Origin: Histomonas meleagridis
Lineage: Eukaryota > Parabasalia > Tritrichomonadida > Dientamoebidae
DNA length: 64,000 nt
Assembly: GCA_020186115.1 (NCBI GenBank)
Contig: WSYJ01000060.1
Location: 2,542,001-2,606,000, forward strand
Reading direction: 5' to 3'
Shown: piece by piece, positions 9,438-22,000 of the stretch
How positions within the stretch are numbered: position 1 is the stretch's first letter
Layout of the letters: each line of letters begins with the position of its first letter
Made by a program: the position numbers and the translations under genes
The notes under the pieces: model-generated
The model's database searches: none
Told to the model about the DNA's origin: nothing
The model's input: only the letters and a program-made list of their open reading frames with translations

Positions 9438-10804
9438 TATTTATTTTTCCTTTGATTTGATGACAATATAATTTTGTATTTGTTTGGAAAAAAAAAATGA
9501 AAAGAAAGAAGATGAAAATTTACATATTTGTTTCAAATTATATTTTTGTTCAAGATATAATCATTTTTAAATAATGATTAAAAATATATATTTGCAAACA
9601 AAAAGAGTTTGTCTTAAGATATAGCGCAATATATATATATATAATTTGATTTCAAGGCAGCTTAGAATTTTTTTGACTGAAAACTTTAATAAAATAAACT
9701 TATTTTTTATCAAAGAAAGCACCTTTTTAAGGTTTTTTTTAAGTATGTCTTTCGATATACAAAAAATCTTATCTAGACAAGACTTAAATCGAGATGAATA
9801 TTTTCAGATGATGCGACAATAAGTGCTGTTTTAAATAATTTCCAAATCTGAAACAGGAAATTTATCATAGGAGAAAGTGCAAGTCAGATCGAGTTGGAAT
9901 CATTTTATCAAAAATGTTCACATCTAAAAAAAAATCAATAATTATCAAACAGATAGATATAATTAAAAATATGAAACAATATTATTATAATCCAAGAACA
10001 AAACAGATGGTTGACAATTTAACCGTAATTTCATCTCAAAAAACCATTCAATTTCATCTATCGGAGCGGCTTTCAGTTTTTCCCAGAAATTTTCGGTTAT
10101 TTTTCTGATGTTTATTCCTTACGTGTATCGTCATTCAATATTGAAAACTTTATTATTAGAAAAAGCGGGTCTAATGATTTACTTGTGCACTTTTTCCTTT
10201 CTCTCCTTCGCGCTGGCCATTTTTTCCCTAAATCATGTCAACCGGCGAGCTCCTATAGATATGATTTATTTTTTTCTCAATTTTTTTTCTTTTTTTCTCT
10301 TCTTTAAATTTTTGTCTTATCTCTTCCTACTTTCTTTAAGGGTGTAATGTAAACGGTCTCCCGGTGATTTTTTACAAAGAAGTCTTGGTGGTTGAATGTA
10401 ATACTTACGATTAAAAATAAGCAATATTTCTACTTAATAGTGTACTTTTTATTTATTGAAATATTAAGATTTTTGATAAAATATAACAGATAATTAAATT
10501 TTATATGCCGAAGGCAAAATTTAAATCCAAAAAATAATAAATTATTAGCTTTGCTTATAATTTTTTTTAATTAATTATTTATTAAATTATACCAAGTTTT
10601 TTATAAATAGCTTTCATATATGGATTTTGAACTTTGTTTTTTGATTTTCATTTTAATCAGTATAAAATTTTAGAAACCCGCATTATCCAACAAAACACGA
10701 AGTCATTAAATTGAAAAAGATAAATAAACATTACGAAAAAAAATTTATAAAAGATATTTTATCAACATATAAATTTATTATTAAACACGCATAATTCATA
10801 TATT
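9438..10804. other. Intergenic with an ankyrin-repeat scrap
   Basis: At about 9803-9850 the minus strand still reads TALIVASSEN preceded by the ATTTGGAAATTATTTAAA end of an ankyrin-array spacer, a solo fragment of the 170-bp unit. An (AT)n run lies at 9630-9643. The open frames at 9914-10347 look like chance frames in T-rich DNA. TGTAAACGG at 10349-10357 is promoter-like but no gene follows. Confidence 0.45.
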
Positions 10805-13517
10805 TTAAAAAATTGTACACTTTTTTTTATTCTCTTCTTGAACATTACAAGCTATTTTAAATAATTCATTATCAAAATAACAAATTTTATCTTTTCCATA
10901 ACTCATAAATACATTCTTTTGATGATTGGTCAAATTATTTTTAATCACATATTTCTTTAAATTTATTTTACAATTCTGTCTAAAGCTTTTGGATGGGAAA
11001 ATTTCATAAAGTTGTGTTGATTTACTTTCTAGCACATAATTAAACTTCATATCATAATATTCATCAAAAACAATATTATGTGCAATAAGTTTTAGACATT
11101 CTTCCAGACTTTGATTTTTTTTCTTTTGTTCATCAGCAAGATTTTTTGCTGAATTTCGAAGTGGCTTCATCCGTTTTTTAATGAATTTTAATCCAGATTG
11201 ATATAAAAAATTTGTTTTGGGAAGATAAGATATACAATCATTTTTGAAAGATGATAAAAGGTCTTTTGGATAAATATTTGAAAATTCAGTTGATTCGCTT
11301 CTAGAAATATATTCTTCTAACATAGTTAATTCTTTCTGAAATTTCTTATTTAGCATTATTTTCATGGAACGCTTTTTATCAATATTTGAATCAACGGTAT
11401 TTTGAGCTAAAGATTTTAACTCTAGAATTTGTTCTCGTTCTAGACGTTCAAAAAAAGAGTGCATTTTAAATATTTTATAAGACGGAATTTCATTTTCTTT
11501 GAGAATTTTATTGATTTTTTGCGGAAATGGAATATTAATAATGCCCATAGAATAAAAAATTTCGTTAGTTTTTATGCTTTGTGAATTTTTTATTTTAGAT
11601 CGAATACTTGATACTTTATTTAATATATATGTTTTAATTTCATCTTTAATTTCATTTAAGAGCTTTTTTTGATTTTTTTTTTGGGTTTTTTCTGCAGCAT
11701 ACTTAATATAATATTTCTTACCTTCGATGGAATCAAATATATAATTTATTAATTTGCTTTGTATATCATATGGAACATTGTTCCTCATCGAAATTATATA
11801 ATCAATACATTTATTTTCAATTAAATTGAATGTTTGTATGGGGAAAATTTCATTTATCTTTGTCGAATTACTATCAGATACCATAATTTCAGCTTTGGTT
11901 AATTCTCTAGTATAAAAACATTCAACATCGTCTTGAAGCTCCATTAATAAAAGATTTTGAGCTTTTTCATTATTATGTTGTACTTTTGTTGCTAGTTCTA
12001 TCAGTTCCTTTTCTGTGTTTTTTAATTTTTTTTTCCAATAATCCTTCATTTTTTTTTCCAAATAATACGTCATTTCGTTTCTATGTATAATATCAACATA
12101 AAGATTTTCACACTCACTATCAATTATATTAAGCATTTTCGGGCTATATATATCAACAATATATATTGATTCATTTTTTTGAATCATTTTTTTAATGTTT
12201 GGTATTTCATTTTGAAAAATATTTTGAATTTTTTCTATGAAAGAATATTATTGTTTTTCTTGATTTTGATTTTGAATATTTACTGCAAGTCTATAAATTT
12301 CTTTTTCTTTAGGACTTTTAAATGTATTCATATAACTAATTATTTGATATTTAACATCCGAATCTATTTTTTGTTGGTTACATAGTTGTATTATTGAATC
12401 TCTACATTTCTCTTCAATATTTTCAAAGGTATTCGGTGGAAGAATTTTCTCCATTTTAGTTGAAGTACTTCTCTCAATTCTGATTCGAATAAAAGATATT
12501 TCTTCTAAATATTTATTATGAAAGACTTCCAACATATTATTTTTTAGATTTTCTTGATTTTGTTTTTGAATTGTCTTAGCAATTTTTATTAGTTTTTCTT
12601 TTTGTTCATTTATTGACATATCCAAATATTTTTGCAAAGTATTTTGATCTGCTTTCAATAATAAAAGTGTTTTACTACCAGATTTAATATTTTTTAATAA
12701 CTGAGACCTTAAAGAATTAAATAAATTATCTGGAACAAGTTCAAGTAAATTTGTTGAATTACTTTTCTGAATAAACATTTGAATATGTGAAGTTTTATTC
12801 TCTAATTTTTGATTGATTTGTTTTTTAATATCAGACATGAAATTTATTTGATTAGTTAAATTTTTTTTCGCTACTTTTTGTGCTAAATCATTATAAATTC
12901 CAAATTGTTTACTTAAATCAATAGAAAAATTATTTATAATTATTTCTTGAATTTCTAATTTTATCTCGTATTTTGCAAATATTTCATTCATAAATAGCAT
13001 ACACTGATTCTTAATTGGTAGAATCATTTGGAAATTTAAAATATCAGAAATATTCACAGATTTGCTATTTATGATTATGTTATAAAATTTTAACATTTCA
13101 TCATCAATAATTTTATTTATTTGATCTTTCACATAAACAATTTGTTTCTCTGTTATAATATTATGTAAATTATTCATGATTTCATTACATTTCATTGAAA
13201 TTGCATTATTAATTCTATTTTTAAAATCAGTGTATGTTTCTAATTTTTTGACTACTGGTGGAATTTTGAGCTTGGTATCAAGTTCTTGAAATAATCGTTC
13301 ACAAATATTTTTAGAATCAATAAATGGCATTTTAATAATTGGTTCATGTTGAATTTGTTTTAGAATTTCATTATGATGTTCTTGAAGTTTTATAATTTCT
13401 TGATCAATTAATGTTTGAACACCATTTCCATAAAGTCGTTCTGCTGTAGATTTTTTCGCATTTTTTAATGCTTGAATAGCAAGGTCAGTTAAACCTATCT
13501 CAAGAAATAATCCCTGA
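10805..13517 (-). pseudogene. Broken long repeat protein ending in a CaaX-type motif
   Basis: One continuous minus-strand frame runs from 13517 to 10805, interrupted only by an in-frame TAA at 12248-12250; residues on both sides belong to the same repeat pattern. The protein (about 900 residues) is built from ~100-residue charged helical modules, each with a signature such as SxSTKxNEIFPxxxF followed by a Cys (for example STKMEKILPPNTF, STKINEIFPIQTF, STQLYEIFPSKSF) and an AxxxQxxNQEK segment. It ends in CTIF, a possible geranylgeranylation signal. No ATG start exists: the frame meets an inverted copy at ~13515 and an upstream TAA. I do not recognise the family; a membrane-associated helical stalk, as in large GTPase C-terminal regions, is only a guess. 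Confidence 0.55.
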
Positions 13518-13518
13518 T

Positions 13519-14279
13519 ATGATCTTTGTTAGTATTGAGAAAAAATGTAAAGACCAACTTCAAAATATTTCTGAAGATCTTAAAATCACAAAAGAGGATT
13601 TACAAACACTTGAAAACAAAGTTTCGGCCAAAATTTTGAAAATTAAAGATGAGCTTAATGATATTGCAGACAAAGTCCAATCAAAAAATGAAGAAAAAGC
13701 ATACAAAAATATTCTCAATCTCAAAGAAACAATAAATAAAAAGGTATCTGATATGACTGATCAGCTAATTACAAATATTAAGATTAATCAATCAATTACA
13801 CAAAAGAAGAAGAAGATAATTCTTCGAATCAAGATCCATTTAGTGAAATGAATTTGTCATGTCTTCAATTAATCGAAGACAAAAAATTAGATGAACAACG
13901 TACTGGTGAATTAAGAACATATATTTCACAATGTATAATGGATAGTAAAAAGAGGTATGATGCTGAGTATCAAAACCAAATATATGAAAAGTTAAAAGAT
14001 GAGATTGCAAAGTATGTTTCTAAAAAAGCAGATGAAATAATACAGCAGATCCTTAATAGTTCATCTATAAAATTAAATGAAATTCTTCCAAGTGATAAAA
14101 GAAATGAAATGATTCAACAATGTTACGACTTTTTTAATGAACTTGTTTTGGAATATCAACCCAATGTTCAAAAAAAACAACAATTGCAGCATTATTTATA
14201 TAAGCAAACAATGGAAAAAATTAGCAAAGGAAATTTCGAAGAATTAGCATTACAAATTCAAAGAATCAATGATTATTGA
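13519..14279 (+). pseudogene. Inverted fragment of the same repeat protein family
   Basis: On the opposite strand to its neighbour, two overlapping frames (13519-13851 and 13848-14279) encode the same kind of modules: VSIEKKCKDQLQNI, KVQSKNEEKA, then SSSIKLNEILPSDKRNEM with a following Cys. A frame change in an A/G-rich run (AAGAAGAAGAAG, about 13802-13814) separates them; the other frame continues as EEEDNSSNQDPFSE into MNLSCLQ. There is no credible start. It ends in TGA after LALQIQRINDY, where the family normally continues. It is truncated at both ends and shares a breakpoint at ~13515 with the minus-strand copy. Confidence 0.6.
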
Positions 14280-14384
14280 TTGAATAATAAAGGTTGCAAT
14301 CTTTTGTAGGATGCTGGTAACATCTCGAAAAAGTTTTGACATACACTTAACGTTAAGTAAAGTTAACAAATTTAAATCTCCTTT

Positions 14385-14916
14385 TTAGGTAACTTAATCA
14401 GTGCGATTATGAAGGGCTCAAAATCATCACCAGCAGCATTTTTTATAATCGTCTCTGTCAAATGTGATGCATTTTCGAAATTATTTTCTTTATCTCCGAA
14501 TTTAAATTCGTACTCACATTTACTTTGCAGGTTTACCAATTTTCACATGGGTTTCATCAGCATTTATAATTAAATCTGTGGGTACATTTTCTAAAATTTC
14601 TGGTTTCAATATATTTTCGAATGAATATTCGACAGTAGCTAAAGTCAAATTCTCAATTCGGTGCTTTTCGACATTTCATAACAATAATCTTGCTCACTTC
14701 ATGAAAGGTTAAACAATTGTTAGTTGATTCTTGTTTCTGAATTTTGGAAAGAAGTATTGATTTAACCCCGTCATTGACTAGGTGGTATTCAGGGATTCTC
14801 GTAAAATTGCTCGAGAATCTGTTTCTGAGATATACTTTGATAGGGCCTGGTGTAGTTCCATTTTGGTCATTCCTGGCGATCGTCTTTCGTTTGTACGCTT
14901 TGAAAAAAATGAACAT
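14385..14916 (-). pseudogene. Relic DDE transposase (pogo/jerky-like)
   Basis: An ATG frame at 14916-14653 gives an HTH-like basic segment (YKRKTIARNDQNG, YLRNRFSSNF). Downstream on the same strand other frames give ENVPTDLIINADETHVKIGK, the NADET block typical around the first catalytic Asp of pogo-type DDE enzymes, and then NAAGDDFEPFIIALIKL, matching the AAGD block of such enzymes. Several frame changes and stops make it inactive. No terminal repeats were found. Confidence 0.5.
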
Positions 14917-15985
14917 AAACGGTTTTTAACGTACGTTTAATGATCAAAAAAAGTGATGTAGGTTAATTCAAAAATCTACATGTAATTATATATATATATA
15001 TATGGAAAATGAAGAACGATTAACAATAAGTTTTTTTGATTATGATCATAAAAATAAAAATAACATAAACCATCAAGTGTTTCACATTATAAATAAATTT
15101 GATTAAACTGATAATTACAGCTGATCCTCAAGCCCACAAGAAAATCATTAAGCTTATAAAAAGTGTCATTTTTAGCGCACCCCGAAGAATATCACTTATA
15201 CGGTTATTTCTGGCGGGAATTTAACGGTCGATTTTCTGGGGCTTTTTTGGTGGATTTGGTTGGTTACACGTTAACGTGTTAGAAGCTAGGAATCCGAATC
15301 AATGTTTTGCAAATAAAAGAGAATTGAAAATGTTTTTTATTTTTCCGGGAAAAAATTAAGATTTCTTAATTGTAAATATGTGCAATTTTTACAATAGAAA
15401 AATGCTTTAAAATCATTGGTACTGTCTTATGCCACTTTTAAGCCACAGTCGTTCGCCAGCTGTTGTGATATGCCGATAGGTTGAATTTTTGAATGACGAT
15501 AAAGCTGTGAATTTTTGAATAACAGGAAGAATCGTTCACAAAAAATATTTTTGTACAGCTCTTTTATAAATATAACATCACATTCATCATAATACGTGCA
15601 GAATAAATTTGTATTTCTTTCCTAGTTGTTTAATGAAATGCTATTTGGAAAAAATTCCAAATAGCCCATTAGATGAATAAATATACTGTTCTTTTTTTTG
15701 TATACCCATTAGAAATACTTCTTCTCCTTCAAAACTTTATTTATTGTACATCTTCAGCTCCTTTTACTGTTGTAATTAAAACATTAAGAATTGATGCTTT
15801 TGATATGATTGTGATATAATTCGGTTTATATATCCAATAGCGTTAGCCAAAAATTGAGTAAAACTTTTTTTATTGCCATATGCATGGCAATGATATGCAG
15901 ACAAGAAGTGAATAGCAGGATAAAAGAAATTGGAATTTTGCAGAAAAATTTTTATAAAATCATTTTACCCCTCAATTAAATGAAG
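14917..15985. other. Intergenic, no gene seen
   Basis: Holds an (AT)n run at 14988-15002 and a perfect 14-bp palindrome ACACGTTAACGTGT at 15266-15279 in a somewhat GC-richer stretch (15170-15300). No coding or RNA signature was recognised. Confidence 0.4.
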
Positions 15986-15987
15986 TA

Positions 15988-16033
15988 CAGATTTGAATAA
16001 AAAGGTACTAACCGAATTTAGAGGTACTAACCC
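15988..16033 (+). repeat. Left terminal inverted repeat of the pogo-like element
   Basis: 46 bp, one mismatch to the reverse complement of 17699-17744; contains GGTACTAACC at 16004-16013 and 16023-16032. Confidence 0.9.
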
Positions 16034-16318
16034 CTTAAGCACTTTTTCAGAAATTTGAACAAAAAAAATTAAAATATCTTTTGATAGACTATATTTAAGA
16101 TTAAATTTATGATAAATATATAAAATATATATGATTTAATTATTAATACTAAACTTTAATCTTGAATATTTAATCAGGTGAGATGTTATACGCACTTTTT
16201 CAAATTTTAAATTTTTTCGTTTTTCTCATTAAATTTTAGATATTTTTAAAATTTATCGGTGTTCATTCAAAGATACCTTCTGGGAAGTATTCTTTGTTAA
16301 TAAAACCCCAGTTTGTAT

Positions 16319-17664
16319 TTAATCTTCTTTGGATTTATCAAAATTTATATTCCAGATCTCAGAAAACTCGAATGAATTTCGAACCTTTTCCTCATCAAAA
16401 ATTATTCTCCTAATATTATCATTAAGGTCAGTAGATATACCAGCTCTTTCAAAGCTTGAACGAACATTAGTGCTGGTCGTAACTTGTTCATATGCCCTGA
16501 AAACCTTTTCAGCTAATGCTGCAACATCATTCAAGGTTTTCTTCGATGTGAGACCTTTTTTAACATTTTTAATAGCACCAAATATTACCAAATCAAGCAT
16601 TTGAAAAAGGTTAGATGTATGAGGAGGGAATGTTATAACAATTATTCGATTATCAGCAATAATTTTCAAAATTTCAGGATCGCAATGTGAGGAATGATTG
16701 TCCATTAATAAAACAGCAAATTCATTCGAAAATCCTTCAATACTTCGCTGATTATTAACATAGGGAATAAATACATTTGTGATATAATCGTAAAATATTT
16801 CTTTTTTCACGTATGGAGGATTTGATATCGAAATTTTCAAGTCAATTCCATTTCTTATACCAGTACGAAAGATATCATAAACTCGATAACTAGAAGCAAT
16901 TGTCATTGGGGTTATGGCATCACCTGCTGCACTTATACATGAAATTAATGTTTGATGCCTAATTGAACGTTTTACAGGTACCATAACAGGTCCTTGACAC
17001 ATATTTCTCGGTGCTATAACCGCTTTTATCTTCTTATCTTCCCATTCGCTGGTTCCCATCTCGTCAATGTTAAAAACCAATTCGGCTGCTTTACCAATGA
17101 CATATTTTTTAATATTTTCGATATGTTCATCAAGAAATTCTCTAGGTATACTTAATCTTGTATTTTCTTGGGGGTATTGCTTTTAGTAAAACCGATTTTT
17201 TCTTTATAATTTTCAAAGAATCCAGCAAGCCATCCTTTTGTAACTTCTTTACCAAATTTTGTCTTTATGTACAGTAATAATTCTTGTTTCGTCAGGAATT
17301 CGTTTTTTCCTGCCATTTCAATTATATATTCAATTATTTGATTTTCTTCTTCATCATTAAAAATTCTGGGGCGCCCTAAATCTTTTTTTGCATTTTTAGC
17401 TTTTTTTTTTTTTTTAGCAATGACTCCATGACTTACATCGAATATCTCTCCGAGCCTTTTGTTATTAAACAAAGCGTGACATACATTTTCGCAATATTCA
17501 CGGAAAAAAAGTACTTGTTCGTTTCGAAATTGTAATGATCGAAATTCAGGATTTCTTAATAATGACCTTATATCTGCTTCACTTAAAATTGTTCCCTTAA
17601 GTCGTTCTTTAAATTCATCAATTGGAATTGCGGGTGTCTTGAATGCATCGCTTGATTTCTTCAT
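16319..17664 (-). CDS. pogo/CENP-B-like DDE transposase with one frameshift
   Basis: The credible start is the ATG at 17664 (MKKSSDAF), because the longer frame from 17778 runs through the terminal repeat and beyond the element. The N-terminal part has helix-turn-helix DNA-binding features (HGVIAKKKKKAKNAKK, GRPRIFNDEEENQIIEYI, KGWLAGFFENYKEKIG). The second frame (from 17080) is the DDE domain: first Asp in VFNIDEMG, second in VLLMDNHSSH, third in LFQMLDLVIFGAIK. The two parts are joined by a +1 shift in a CCCCC run near 17163-17167; read in the other frame the join gives PQENTRLSIPREFLDEHI. About 448 residues once joined, usual for the family. Either a recent inactivating indel or a sequencing error in the homopolymer. 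Confidence 0.85.
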
Positions 17665-17698
17665 TTTTAAAAATAAAAGTGACAAAAAAGTGCAAAAA

Positions 17699-17744
17699 GG
17701 GTTAGTACCTTTAAATTCGGTTAGTACCTTTTTATTCAAATCTG
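17699..17744 (-). repeat. Right terminal inverted repeat of the pogo-like element
   Basis: 46 bp, mirror of the left end, carrying the two GGTACTAACC sites; it overlaps the spurious upstream extension of the transposase frame. Confidence 0.9.
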
Positions 17745-17746
17745 TA

Positions 17747-19021
17747 ATCTTTTTGAATGTTCTTTTTCTGATAAGCATGTTTAAATGCTTATTAAATATT
17801 TTTTAATAAATTCAGATAAAATTTGATCCAATTTTTATAAAATGAATTTTTGGTGTTGAGTTCCTCTGTTTTATTCAACATATATTTAAGCAACAAGAAA
17901 GCAAGCCATATTTAGAAAGATAAAAAAACAAAAAATTATCGATATGAATTCATAAAATTTGCTTCATATCAATAAATAAAATTAATTGAAAAGATAAATT
18001 TTAAAACGAAGCAACCTACTGATTTAATGCATCGAACAAAGATAGACTTCATTCCTTAATTTTTATTTATGCAAATTCAAAATTGTGAATAATTATTCAC
18101 AACAATTGTGAAGTGAGTAAGAATGTTACTGATATTAACGGTTGATATATCACTACTTTTTGTATGGTTTACATCAAATCAAAGAGATATTTAACGATCA
18201 AAATTTATCTGAAAAGTCAATGAGTCAAAATATTTTCGATCTTTTTCAATACTTTATATATATCGTAAAGTATTCAATTATTTTACACCGATGTCACTTT
18301 TACGATAGAGATACAATGAAATGTCATCAAAAAATTATATCATGGCGCGTATGTTTGAAATTTTCGATATTGATTCAGATATATCAAATACACCATCACT
18401 CCGGGTCATTTGTTATTTTCTTTGATATACAAAATATGTTCATTTGTTGATTTTGGTATTTTTATCTCCCCACTAATTTTATTTAAACACCACTTTTCTG
18501 TAAAGCAATGAATGGGGATCGGAAACTTTACTTTATATTAACACGATGAGGAACGTTAAAAATAAAAAACCGTAATTTCGAACCATAACGGTCGTTCGCA
18601 TTGAATCATTGGGTTGCTCCAGTAAATTAAATGCAAAACGATTATATCCATGATTTGCGAACGGTCGCCGGCTGGAAAATATTGTTTTGTTAATAAATGA
18701 ATACATATTGATAATTATCATTTGTACATCCAAAAAATATTTATAATTTATCGATGTTCTTTGGAAGATACTGAAATATTTTGATTTCAATTTTCTTATG
18801 ATAAATAATCAATTTCGTTTTATATTAAAAGATCGTAAAATCTCTCTATTTCAAAAAATCTCTTTCAAACATTGCACATTTTTGACTGAAAACTATGATT
18901 CAATTAACAAATTTTTTTATCGAAGAATCGTCCTATTTTGTACGTTAAGCCACTTCACATCACATAAACATTGAATTTTCCACTTTTCGATTACACTAAA
19001 CGTTCAAAAAAATCATTAAAT
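17747..19021. other. Intergenic with a duplicated promoter-like block
   Basis: About 18555-18610 repeats the upstream region of the split ankyrin gene (CCGTAATTTCGAACCATAACGG, then TCG and CATTGAATCATT) without a gene following in the expected place. A second shared stretch (TTTTTGACTGAAAACT... TTTTTATCGAAGAA, 18887-18928) also occurs at 9668-9720. The 102-codon frame at 18142-18450 is not convincing. Confidence 0.45.
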
Positions 19022-22000
19022 TTATTCATCAAGCATTGTACCGAAAGTTACCAATTCACTAGCAGATTCAGAGAATTCTATTGCCTCAATTGCTTGATAT
19101 TTCTCGGCCAACTTCATCATATCCTGTAACGACACTCCTATATTTTGTATTTGCAAGTTAAATGTCTGACATATCTTGTTAATGAAGTTCAGTAATATGT
19201 CGACGTTTGCTCTATTTTTTTCGATTTCGTTTTTCGGCTCGACATTCATATACAAACCTTTACGAATTTCTTCTCTTAATAACCCTCCAGCTTTTTGTTG
19301 CCATTTTACAGGGTTTGGATTTGGTATTTTTAATGCGACTCTAAAAATCGAAGACCCGAACATTAAAGGATCAGTCGTACTTTCATAAATACAATTTATA
19401 GCTTCGCCTACTGTTTTAATTTGATCAGTGTTTACCATTGTTTGCATCATATTTTGTAATTGGTCACAAAGTATTTGTATTACACTAAAGTTATTAAAAC
19501 TAAAGCAAGCAAATGACATAAATTCTTTTGCGATGAATTTATTTGCCTCAACAATTCTTTCAGGTTCTTTAGAAATAAGATGAATGATTAAAGTTACAAG
19601 AAATTTCGCACCTGATTTTTGTGAGTCATAAGGGAAACATGATAAAATCGATTGTTTTTGTTTTGCAAATGAATCAAATATTTGCTTACAAAAGATATAA
19701 TCCATGTTAACTAATGATGATAATAAATTACATAATCCACCAGAGCCTTTACATGTAGGTACTGAAGGATCTATTGATACTTTATATATTATAGCTAAGT
19801 CTAATATTTGTTTCCATTCTTTTGATAATGAATTCGATTTACGTTTACCGAAAAATCCTTTTTTATCTTTGATTATTGTAGTATATGCATTATTAAACTT
19901 AGCTAATAAATTAGCTTTAGCTTTAAGTGTATCTTTTCGTATAGTTTTAACATATTGAACAGGATTCATATAATTATCATATTTCCTATATGTAACTTTC
20001 CCTTTAATTTCTTGATCAATTCGTTTGATTAAACTAAGGTATAATTTGTTCTTATAAAAGAAATCAGCTGTTTGTGGATACTTCTTTAAGATATACCATG
20101 ATATTTGATAATATTCTATCGAATCAGTTGTTAATGACGTTTCAAAGATTTGTGGAGTCCATAAAACTGAACATGTTAATTCACAATTTTGTTGATTAAC
20201 ATTCGATTTAATTAAATTAGTAATAGCTAATAATACTAAATTCCATTTTAATGATGAAGATAATGTAATTAAAAATGTTTCACTCTTTATGAATTCGATA
20301 TATTTATTAGAATTCTTAATGAGTTCGATAAGACGAATAGAATTATCAGGATTTAATCTTTTAACAGAACTTAAAAACTTAGTAAATGATGAAGTTTCAA
20401 AGAACTTTTGTGGATTTGTATTAATTAAATTAAAGATAAAACTTAAACATTTCGAATAACCTTTTGTAAGTTGATTATCATTAAATTTCTTTAATGAACT
20501 AATGAAATCATTCGAAAATTGATATAATTCATCTTTAAATCCTCCAGTAATCATTGCCCAACTTAACATATCATAATAATTACAAATTATAGAATCGATT
20601 TCAGAATCAGGTTTTTTAACAGTATCAAATATTTTCCGTAAGTTTACTAACGTAACAAATAATTCATGGAAAAGTGTTTTATCTTCACCTTCAACAATAG
20701 TTTCGGATATTTTAGGGAATTGTGAATAAACAGAATAAACAAAATCATTAAATTGTCGATTAATTTTTATATTACAAAAGAAATTCTTAAATTCGGGTAA
20801 AAATGATTCATTAAAATTCTTACAAAGTTTACCTTTCATTGGATGTATACGTTTTGATAATTCCAATAAAATTTCTTTTTCTTTAATGAAATTAATGAAT
20901 GTTGAACAACGTTGTTTAGATAATGAATCTTCACATGAAAATACAATGATAAATAATGATGAAATTTGTTTAACGCCTAATTTTTCATTTAATAAATTAA
21001 TTAATACATTACTTGTAAATCCATTATCTTTTAACAGAATTGACATTAACTTAGAAAATGATTTATCATGTTTAGAAGACTTTGTCCAATTTATAATATT
21101 TTCTTTCGTAAATAATTTTTTCATTTTTTCAGTGTTTTCAGTTGAATTATTATTATTTTCGAAATAATAAATTAACATATTAAATATCGATGATAAATCA
21201 ATGATTTCATATATTTTCTTTTGAGTATGTGTTTGATCATAATTTGGTATAATAACTAATAAAAATTCTATAACTTTATCAATTAAATTTGGAATTTTCT
21301 TTTGTAATTCATTAAATACATTAAAGAACTCATTAAAATTACCAAAATAATTCATTAAAATATCCATTTTCGAAATAAGAAATTGAGCAAATTGATTTAA
21401 TTTTTCATTTTCTTGAATATTATTTATTGCAGTAATAATAAAAATCGAAAATGATGATCTCATTTCATTATTAATATTTCGAATTAAGAATTCATCGATT
21501 TCTTTAGTTTGTGTTAATACATGTAAACAAAAATCTTTATTTTCTTCTAAAAGTTTCATACATTGTAATGCTAAATTAGAAGTAGCTTTAACATCAGAAT
21601 TAGTACTTAAGTTATGACAATAAATGGAATATATAAATTTACCATCTTTATCTGCTTCACATAACTTTAATACTAATTCCGAGAAATTAGGCGATGCTAC
21701 AATTGAATCCAAAATCGAATATTTAATTTCTTCATCAATTCGTTTAAGACATTCTTGATTAATATCATAATCATTAATTTGTTGATCAATGTTTTGAGTT
21801 CTTTTCTTATAAAATAATAAATATGCGTTTTGATCCTTATCATAAAATTCTTTCTTAAATGATCCATAATAACCCCAATTAACTTGATTCGTTTTACCAC
21901 CTGCAGATTCTTCAGGTAAAGTAGAACCATCACATCTATTAACTCGAATATCATTAAATGTATACCATTTACCATCATCACGTTTAACATGTGAGAAATA

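Larger units (their letters stand above)
15988..17744 (-). mobile_element. Complete pogo-like DNA transposon with TIRs and TA flanks
   Basis: Both ends begin CAGATTTGAATAAAAAGGTA and continue with ACTAACCGAATTTA, then (A/G)AGGTACTAACCC: left 15988-16033, right 17744 back to 17699. The 46-bp inverted repeats differ at one position and remain partly alike to about 62 bp (GCACTTTTT). Each end is flanked by TA (15986-15987 and 17745-17746), the target duplication of Tc1/mariner/pogo elements. Each TIR carries GGTACTAACC twice, a likely double transposase-binding site. The 1757-bp element contains one transposase gene. The near-identity of the TIRs indicates a recent insertion. Confidence 0.9.

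Noticed and set aside
9914..10347. Two adjacent plus-strand frames of 64 and 79 codons
   Set aside because: T-rich chance frames without family resemblance; the second starts in the stop region of the first.
17665..17778. N-terminal extension of the transposase
   Set aside because: It reads through the right terminal inverted repeat and past the element boundary; the ATG at 17664 is the proper start.
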